Origin: Gemmatimonadota bacterium
Lineage (GTDB): Bacteria > Gemmatimonadota > Gemmatimonadetes > Longimicrobiales > Gaopeijiaceae
Length of the DNA stretch: 12,497 bases
Direction of reading: 5' to 3'
Assembly (NCBI GenBank): GCA_026713345.1
Contig: JAPOOQ010000227.1
Location: 1 to 12,497, forward strand
Part shown: piece by piece, positions 10,001 through 12,497 of the stretch
Layout: every line of letters starts with the position of its first letter
Numbering within the stretch: the stretch's first letter is position 1
Translations under genes and position numbers: made by a program
The notes under the pieces: model-generated
Databases searched by the model: none
Told to the model about the DNA's origin: nothing
The model's input: the letters and a program-made list of their open reading frames with translations, nothing else

Positions 10001-10321
10001 CCCGGTCACGACGCCCGTCGCATCGATCGTCGCAACCGCGGGATCGCTGGTGGTCCAGGTGAGCGAGGCATTGAACATGAGCCTACCCCGCTGATCCAGT
10101 ACGACGGCCCTCACATGTACGGTGTCGCCCGCGGTGACGACAACTGTATCCGGCTCGATTGAGACCTCGGTCGGGCGCGAGGGCTCCGGCTCCGGCGGCG
10201 TCGTCGGCTGGTCTTCGCCGCCGCACGAGAGGAGGGTGACAAAGGCGACCATCGCCGCCAGAGAGCTTGTGAGCTTCTGTCGTGTGCAGCCCGCCTCTAG
10301 TTTCGCAATGGTCGGTCTCAT
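7034..10321 (-). CDS. Lipoprotein with BIG2-like domain, two capped LRR modules and metzincin-type protease domain
   Basis: The start at 10321 is ATG, preceded by AGGGAG with a 7-nt gap, giving 1095 residues. A basic N-terminus and hydrophobic segment end in LLSC (Cys33), a signal-peptidase II lipobox, followed by a Pro/Glu-rich linker. Residues ~50-130 form a BIG2-like Ig domain (TSDPAVATID, GVVTGIREG). A small LRR module (~138-259) and a large one (~266-603) follow, each with an N-cap and a Cys-containing C-cap. The large module has 11 plant-type repeats of the form LSGxIPxEFGxLxxLxxLxL. From ~610 come a beta-rich region and a protease domain with HELGHNLNLRH (His854, Glu855, His858, His864; 7730-7762). 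A DFMSYC Met-turn (Met906) completes the metzincin signature; I cannot name the exact family, although M66-like is possible. A beta-rich C-terminal domain ends the protein. Likely role: lipid-anchored protease on the cell surface or in the periplasm, with the LRRs binding a partner. Its 3' end overlaps the convergent DUF5695 gene by 41 bp. Confidence 0.88.
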   Translation of the reverse strand: MRPTIAKLEAGCTRQKLTSSLAAMVAFVTLLSCGGEDQPTTPPEPEPSRPTEVSIEPDTVVVTAGDTVHVRAVVLDQRGRLMFNASLTWTTSDPAVATIDATGVVTGIREGKTGVSVTAGAVSASAPATVHSKDRRTLMNLLYSAGGEGWTDNEHWGTDEPVGSWYGVEANGDARVTALRLSDNGLSGHLPEDLGEMVFLTELEMDGNEELSGPIPFSLSDLNLQQLQYGNTMLCTVRDEGFRAWLNAIPTRDGDFLACNEERSDLMKLYDAMGGDEWLNSANWGTAAALDNWFGIEVDSAGRVTEIDLDRNELSGEIPAEIQYFPHLRLLRLDYNDLEGEIPPEIGKLTELRRMDIDGNNFTGRIPPEFGNLVNLRVLWMGGNDMSGPIPPEFGNLKSLRELYLYEADFDGSIPAEFGGLTELRHLDIHDTRIDGPIPATLGALEKLAEIEVYGNRISGPLPAELGQLDSLEVMNLRDNRISGPLPPEFGQLDNLAILILRDNMIDGALPGELGQLDNLLWISAEDNMLSGPLPPGFGELDSLVLLHLQNNPGLSGPLPGELTSLLDLRELIAYETGLCAPSDPEIRTWLNDVVTKWRVPSCGAEAHAVAHLIQSTQSSEYPVPLVAGRSALLRVFVMSEKETTETIPPVRATFFVGGSEVHAVDIPAGTFAIPTEVQMGELGLSANAEIPAEVIQPGLEMVVEVDPNATVDQALGVAKRVPAEGRMAVEVREVPPMHLTLVPFISPDDNRQAVAFVGDATADHDLFFETRTLLPVGVFEIRKHSSVRIDSNSIFAMLAEVERIRAIEQGTGHWMALNATAAGAAGVAYFGANPRPGRGKISASRLSVGTIAHELGHNLNLRHTDCGNPAGVDPTFPYPGARTGVWGYDPRDGGSLVPSSWADFMSYCDPAWVSDYYFTNALRFRLADTTEVQASAATRTLLVSGGASADGALHLDPTFLVETSPVVPHFPGPYQMTGRRADGSELFSLSFEMQEVMDGDGRSGFMFALPVEAGWELDLASLVLTGPDGSVEMREGSEPPMAIMRDPVTGQVRAIMRDLPAGAMVPGALDGLAPEPGLEIMVSGGLPGVVAWRR
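8588..9382 (-). repeat. LRR-encoding tandem repeat, 11 units of about 72 bp
   Basis: Eleven consecutive units of 24 residues (one of 25) share the pattern L/I/F-x-G-x-I/L-P-x-E-F/L-G-x-L-x-x-L-x-x-L-x-L. At DNA level they are diverged 72-bp repeats, with phrases such as AGxTxGxCCAAxTTC on the + strand recurring once per unit. The pattern is the plant-type LRR class and is coding, not a satellite. The units from 8700 to 9000 resemble one another most (SGPLPxEFGQLDxL), which suggests recent unit duplication. Confidence 0.85.
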
Positions 10322-10328
10322 AGTACAG

Positions 10329-10334
10329 CTCCCT
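10329..10334 (-). promoter_or_regulatory. Shine-Dalgarno (AGGGAG) for the LRR-protease lipoprotein
   Basis: On the - strand AGGGAG is followed by CTGTACT and then ATG at 10321. This spacing, with a lipobox signal peptide starting right after the ATG, decides the start against the longer in-frame extension up to 10447. Confidence 0.75.
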
Positions 10335-10573
10335 GCTCGCAATGGATTATTTCCTGAACTGACAACCAGCCGGCCTCTTCCCGCCCGACCGCACATTCGC
10401 CCACAACATAGTCGTACTTGCATGCGGTCGCCAGACTGGTCCCCCAAGGCTTGTTTGACCGGCCCGTCCGCGTAGCGCTTGTCAGGATCCGGTCCCCAGG
10501 GTTGGACCCCATTGATTCCTCCGGGTTCCGCCGGACACTCGACTGGCCGAATCCGCTTCCCGTGGTAGCTGAA

Positions 10574-10588
10574 CCGATGGGCAATCGG
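10574..10588 (-). terminator. Weak hairpin just after the erm stop
   Basis: CCGAT and ATCGG form a 5-bp stem around a 5-nt loop, 4 nt beyond the erm stop codon. There is no T-run after it, so it is at best a weak or factor-assisted terminator, and read-through into the lipoprotein gene is possible. Confidence 0.2.
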
Positions 10589-10591
10589 CGC

Positions 10592-11383
10592 CTACGATCG
10601 CGTCAGCGTCCGGAATCTGAACAGAGAAAGCCACTGGTCGAAGGTGAGGCCGCGGGGTGGTCCGGCAGGATCGAACCTGAGATCTCGACCCAGCCGTTGG
10701 ATTTGCGTTCCCGTGAATTCGAATCGCAGACACCGCCGGATCGAGCGGCCGTCGCGACCGAAGCAACTCCGGAGGAAGCGCCGGTAGTCCGTGGCCTGGA
10801 ACCGGTCCACAAGCGGTCTTGTGCGATGGGCGAGCCAGAGCGCGACGGCGTCGACGCCGGGAGGGGGATCGAAGTCGGTACGGCGAAAGCGTCGCACGAT
10901 CTCGACCTGCCACCACGGCTTGAGCAGCAACGACGACAGGGTCTCCCGGGAACAGGGACCGCCGGCAAACCGGTCGGCCGCTTCCCGCTGGATCACTAGC
11001 CAGGCGTCCTGCGGTGGAAAATCGGCCTGAACGAGGCGCCGGACGATGGCGGCAGTCCGATTGAACGGAATGTTCCCCAGAACCTTGTAGGGGACATCGG
11101 GCAGCCGAAAACGCAGGAAGTCGGATCTGACGATCGTGACCCGGCTGTCATTCAGGAAGCGCGTGCGAAGCGCCTCGGACAGCGCTCCGTCGAACTCTAC
11201 CGCGACGACCTCACGGCATCGACGTGCCAGTTCCCGAGTGAGAATACCACGGCCCGGCCCGATCTCGACGACCAGATCGTTTCGTGTGACGGGCGCCTGA
11301 GCGATCAGGCAAGCCGCGAGCGCCTTGCTCCGCAGGTAGTGTTGTGCGAGGTCCGCACGCCTGGGTGTCCGATGACTGGACAC
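10592..11383 (-). CDS. erm: Erm-type 23S rRNA (adenine-N6)-dimethyltransferase
   Basis: Proteins of this family use S-adenosylmethionine to methylate one adenine (A2058 in E. coli numbering) of 23S rRNA, which blocks macrolide, lincosamide and streptogramin B binding. With the GTG start at 11383 it has 263 residues, normal for Erm. Visible motifs: LAQHYL (12-17), SAM-binding EIGPGRG (40-46), the acidic VVAVEFD (57-63 region), SDFL (about 87-90) and the catalytic NIPF (104-107). The C-terminal half has KPWW, RRTDFDPPPGVD and the ending TFDQWLSLFRF, which are Erm features and unlike KsgA. The start is uncertain. The frame opens further to a TTG at 11452 without a ribosome site, whereas the GTG at 11383 has only a weak GGTGG upstream. 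An ATG with a strong ribosome site at 11408 is out of frame. It is transcribed away from the toxin-antitoxin pair. No flanking mobile element is visible, so recent transfer cannot be shown. Confidence 0.88.
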   Translation of the reverse strand: MSSHRTPRRADLAQHYLRSKALAACLIAQAPVTRNDLVVEIGPGRGILTRELARRCREVVAVEFDGALSEALRTRFLNDSRVTIVRSDFLRFRLPDVPYKVLGNIPFNRTAAIVRRLVQADFPPQDAWLVIQREAADRFAGGPCSRETLSSLLLKPWWQVEIVRRFRRTDFDPPPGVDAVALWLAHRTRPLVDRFQATDYRRFLRSCFGRDGRSIRRCLRFEFTGTQIQRLGRDLRFDPAGPPRGLTFDQWLSLFRFRTLTRS

Positions 11384-11405
11384 GACGAACCACCACGAAC
11401 GTAGG

Positions 11406-11418
11406 CATGGGTTCTCCT
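11406..11418 (-). promoter_or_regulatory. Strong ribosome site and ATG ahead of erm, out of frame
   Basis: On the - strand AGGAG (11414-11418) is followed by AACCC and ATG (11408-11406). This is the best initiation signal near erm, yet it opens a different frame (65 codons, to 11211) whose first residues are MPTFVVVRRVQ. It may mark a regulatory upstream ORF, or the true erm start separated from the gene by a one-base frameshift. Confidence 0.5.
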
Positions 11419-11490
11419 GGGCTGCACGAGCAAGATCGAAAAGCCTTCGCAAACTACGCTAGGTATCGGGCGTCTCAACCGCAACCTCGA

Positions 11491-11509
11491 CCACCCGGGA
11501 CCAGGGTGG
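11491..11509. other. Short GC-rich hairpin in the erm / antitoxin divergent region
   Basis: CCACCC and GGGTGG are inverted repeats separated by 7 nt. The element sits upstream of erm on the - strand and just before the antitoxin promoter on the + strand. A 6-bp stem in GC-rich DNA is weak evidence; it could be an element of the erm leader or chance. Confidence 0.2.
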
Positions 11510-11519
11510 ACCCAACCCC

Positions 11520-11549
11520 TTGGCAATTCATCACCACATATGCTATCAT
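11520..11549 (+). promoter_or_regulatory. Sigma-70-type promoter of the toxin-antitoxin operon
   Basis: TTGGCA (11520-11525) is followed after 18 bp by TATCAT (11544-11549), which has the extended -10 TGC directly before it. Both boxes match the consensus in five of six positions and lie in the most AT-rich stretch of the neighbourhood. Transcription should begin near 11555-11557, at the antitoxin ATG itself, predicting a leaderless mRNA. Confidence 0.65.
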
Positions 11550-11572
11550 GATTCATGATTGATTCTCATGAT
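11545..11572 (+). promoter_or_regulatory. Palindromic operator with an extra half-site, likely antitoxin binding site
   Basis: ATCATGA-T-TCATGAT (11545-11559) is a perfect 7+1+7 inverted repeat, and a third TCATGAT follows at 11566-11572. It covers the -10 box and the antitoxin start codon. RHH antitoxins typically bind such short repeated sites and repress their own operon, with the toxin as co-repressor. Confidence 0.65.
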
Positions 11573-11920
11573 TTACGATCCGGACGCCGCGTCGCCGAGC
11601 CCGTCCAGGTGTACTTGCGCCCGGCCGAAAAGGACCGCCTTGACCGGCTGACGGACAGGCTGAACACCTCCAAGTCCGATGTCCTCAGGCGGGGTCTAGA
11701 AGCGCTTGAGCGCCAGGTCTCGGACCCGGACAGCCATCCCGCGTTGGGCATCATCGGAATCGTGTCCGTGCCCGACGACCCCCTACTCGATGCCGCGCGG
11801 GACCACGACGAAGTCTTCGCCGACTGCGAGGTCGATTCGTGGTTGCACCCGCCGCTGGACCCGAAGCCGGGCCAGTCCGCGCACCCAGCACTGCCCCCTC
11901 ACGAGGACGAATCCGGGTGA
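11555..11920 (+). CDS. Ribbon-helix-helix antitoxin of a type II toxin-antitoxin pair
   Basis: The protein has 121 residues. Residues ~15-54 fit the RHH (CopG/Arc-like) fold: a beta-strand EPVQVYLRP, a first helix AEKDRLDRLTDRL, a turn, and a second helix SKSDVLRRGLEALERQ. The strand residues would contact DNA as a dimer. The acidic, Pro-rich C-terminal tail (~75-121, with DHDEVFADCEVDSWL) is the probable toxin-binding part. It is longer than many RHH antitoxins. ATG 11555 is chosen because the promoter places transcription initiation there and no ribosome site precedes it; the ATG at 11548 runs into a stop after four codons. Its TGA overlaps the toxin GTG as GTGA, so the pair is translationally coupled. 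Confidence 0.82.
   Translation: MIDSHDLRSGRRVAEPVQVYLRPAEKDRLDRLTDRLNTSKSDVLRRGLEALERQVSDPDSHPALGIIGIVSVPDDPLLDAARDHDEVFADCEVDSWLHPPLDPKPGQSAHPALPPHEDESG
11903..11907 (+). promoter_or_regulatory. Ribosome binding site (GAGGA) for the PIN toxin
   Basis: GAGGA lies 9 nt before the GTG at 11917, within the end of the antitoxin gene. With the stop/start overlap it selects 11917 over the longer in-frame start at 11839. Confidence 0.55.
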
Positions 11921-12333
11921 GGGGACTCTTCGTCGACACCAGCGCGTGGTACCCCCTCGTCAACGCCGCGCACCGGGATCACGACGCTCTCGCCGATGAG
12001 CTCCGCCGGCAGATCCGCGGCGGCGCGCAAATCATCACCACCAACCTGATCGTGGCCGAAACCCACGCGCTGCTCCTCCGCCGGGCGGGTCGCCAGGCCG
12101 CCCTCGCCTTCCTCGAATCGGTGCGCCAGAGCCCGAACCGTGTCGAGACGGTCACGCCCGAGCGCACCGCAGCCGCGATCAGCCGCTGGATCGAGCCGTT
12201 CTCCGATCAGCCTTTCTCGCTCGCGGACGCCGCCAGCTTCGCCGTGATGGCCGAGCTCGGGATCCGCGAAGCTCTCACGCTGGACCGCCACTTCGCGGCG
12301 GCGGGCTTCGTCATGCTGCCGCACTCCGGCTGA
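11917..12333 (+). CDS. vapC: PIN-domain ribonuclease toxin (VapC family)
   Basis: The 138-residue protein has the usual length of VapC toxins, which are Mg2+-dependent RNases cutting tRNA or rRNA until bound by the antitoxin. The acidic centre is visible: Asp7 in LFVDTSAW, Glu48 in LIVAETHALL, Asp104 in FSLADAASFAVM and Asp123 in ALTLDRHF. The final part (TLDRHFAAAGF) is typical of the family. The GTG start at 11917 begins the first beta-strand directly, as expected, and overlaps the antitoxin stop. All four acidic positions are intact, so the toxin is probably active. The natural target cannot be read from sequence. Confidence 0.88.
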   Translation: MRGLFVDTSAWYPLVNAAHRDHDALADELRRQIRGGAQIITTNLIVAETHALLLRRAGRQAALAFLESVRQSPNRVETVTPERTAAAISRWIEPFSDQPFSLADAASFAVMAELGIREALTLDRHFAAAGFVMLPHSG

Positions 12334-12334
12334 C

Positions 12335-12347
12335 ACCCGGGCCGGGT
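12335..12347. terminator. Inverted repeat between convergent genes
   Basis: ACCCGG-G-CCGGGT sits in the 21-bp gap between the toxin stop and the stop of the convergent gene. It could act as a small bidirectional hairpin, with a reduced stem because the central loop is only 1 nt. No T-run is present. Confidence 0.2.
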
Positions 12348-12354
12348 CGCGATC

Positions 12355-12497
12355 TCACGAATCCCCCCGCCGCGCCAGACTGAACGGCTCCCGCGCGAAA
12401 ACCCGCCGCACCATCGGCTCGAAGACATCCAGCGGCAGCGACCCGCAGTCGGGGTTGAAGGCGCCACCGTGCCCGCGGGGGCAGAAAGCCACCGCGC
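12355..12497 (-). CDS. C-terminal end of an unrecognised protein (partial)
   Basis: On the - strand a frame enters from the right edge and ends at a TGA at 12357-12355, giving 46 residues and a stop. I prefer it to the longer alternative frame through 12467-12207. Its codons are strongly G/C-ending, its composition is balanced, and it stops just short of the convergent toxin gene instead of running through it. The visible part has CPRGHGG, NPDCGSLPLDVFEPM and a basic tail. Cys, His and Cys (residues 5, 9 and 17) could bind a metal. I do not recognise the family. Confidence 0.55.
   Translation of the reverse strand, partial: AVAFCPRGHGGAFNPDCGSLPLDVFEPMVRRVFAREPFSLARRGDS

Larger units (their letters stand above)
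10322..10591. other. Intergenic region between erm and the lipoprotein gene
   Basis: This 270-bp gap lies between the erm stop and the lipoprotein start, both on the - strand. It probably holds the lipoprotein promoter. An AT-rich patch on the - strand (GAAATAATCC, near 10345-10355) could be a -10 region, but no well-spaced -35 accompanies it, so I do not call a promoter. Open frames here have mixed codon use and no recognisable protein features. Confidence 0.4.

Noticed and set aside
10322..10447. 42-codon N-terminal extension of the LRR-protease lipoprotein
   Set aside because: It would bury the signal peptide. The ATG at 10321 has a well-placed AGGGAG and directly precedes the lipobox segment.
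10318..10584. 88-codon frame on the - strand ending with an ATGA overlap at the lipoprotein start
   Set aside because: The overlap hints at coupling, but the codon use is mixed with many A/T-ending codons near its end, and no domain is seen. It would also place the whole intergenic region in a gene. A chance overlap is more likely.
10592..11452. Longer erm starting at TTG 11452, or a KsgA identity
   Set aside because: The TTG has no ribosome site, and the extra 23 residues have no Erm counterpart. KsgA is less likely because NIPF, KPWW and the QWLSLFRF ending are Erm-like.
11839..11916. 26-codon N-terminal extension of the PIN toxin from ATG 11839
   Set aside because: It overlaps the antitoxin deeply, is Pro/Ala-rich, and precedes the first PIN strand; the GTG at 11917 with GTGA overlap and ribosome site is better.
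11899..12336. Antisense open frame opposite the PIN toxin
   Set aside because: The sense frame has all four catalytic acidic residues; the antisense frame is a composition shadow.
12207..12467. 86-codon - strand frame through the right-hand end
   Set aside because: It runs into the toxin gene and is Ser/Arg/Trp-rich with poor codon structure. The neighbouring frame ending at 12355 has better codon use.

Overview
The window is high-GC bacterial DNA whose codons mostly end in G or C. It shows a Tat-exported protein and a lipoprotein with plant-type leucine-rich repeats behind an Ig-like domain. No gene here is a taxonomic marker. The lipoprotein style and codon use would suit Gemmatimonadota or a similar environmental phylum, but that is a guess. 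I see no rRNA, tRNA, CRISPR array, transposase or phage gene. The DNA is almost fully coding; the two longest gaps are 270 bp (10322-10591) and 171 bp (11384-11554).

Region 1 (1-7074, + strand) is a two-gene operon of tandem paralogues built on the same large domain, which I recognise as DUF5695, a glycoside-hydrolase-like extracellular domain. The first gene is cut at its 5' end by the window. After the DUF5695 part it continues without a break into a TPR array and a C-terminal zinc-protease domain resembling the catalytic domain of anthrax lethal factor. The second gene overlaps the first by 17 nt, carries a twin-arginine signal and consists of the DUF5695 part alone. Together they look like exported proteins acting on a glycan or a glycan-protein substrate, but the substrate is unknown.

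Region 2 (7034-10321, - strand) is one convergent gene whose 3' end overlaps the second DUF5695 gene by 41 bp. It encodes a lipoprotein with a BIG2-like domain, two capped LRR modules (one tiny, one with 11 repeats of 24 residues) and a metzincin-type protease domain (HELGHNLNLRH plus a Met-turn). It is probably a cell-surface protease with a binding scaffold.

Region 3 (10592-12333) is accessory in character. It holds an Erm-type 23S rRNA dimethyltransferase on the - strand, preceded by an out-of-frame ATG with a strong Shine-Dalgarno sequence. Diverging from it is a type II toxin-antitoxin pair (RHH antitoxin, PIN toxin) with a GTGA stop/start overlap. The antitoxin promoter is unusually readable: TTGGCA, an 18-bp spacer and an extended -10 (TGC-TATCAT). 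A perfect 7+1+7 palindrome covers the -10 and the start codon, which suggests a leaderless, autorepressed transcript.

Region 4 (12355-12497, - strand) is the 46-residue C-terminal end of a further gene that enters from the right edge and is not recognised.

The strongest candidates for something undescribed are the DUF5695-TPR-lethal-factor-like fusion beside its solo paralogue, and the LRR-metzincin lipoprotein that meets it tail to tail.
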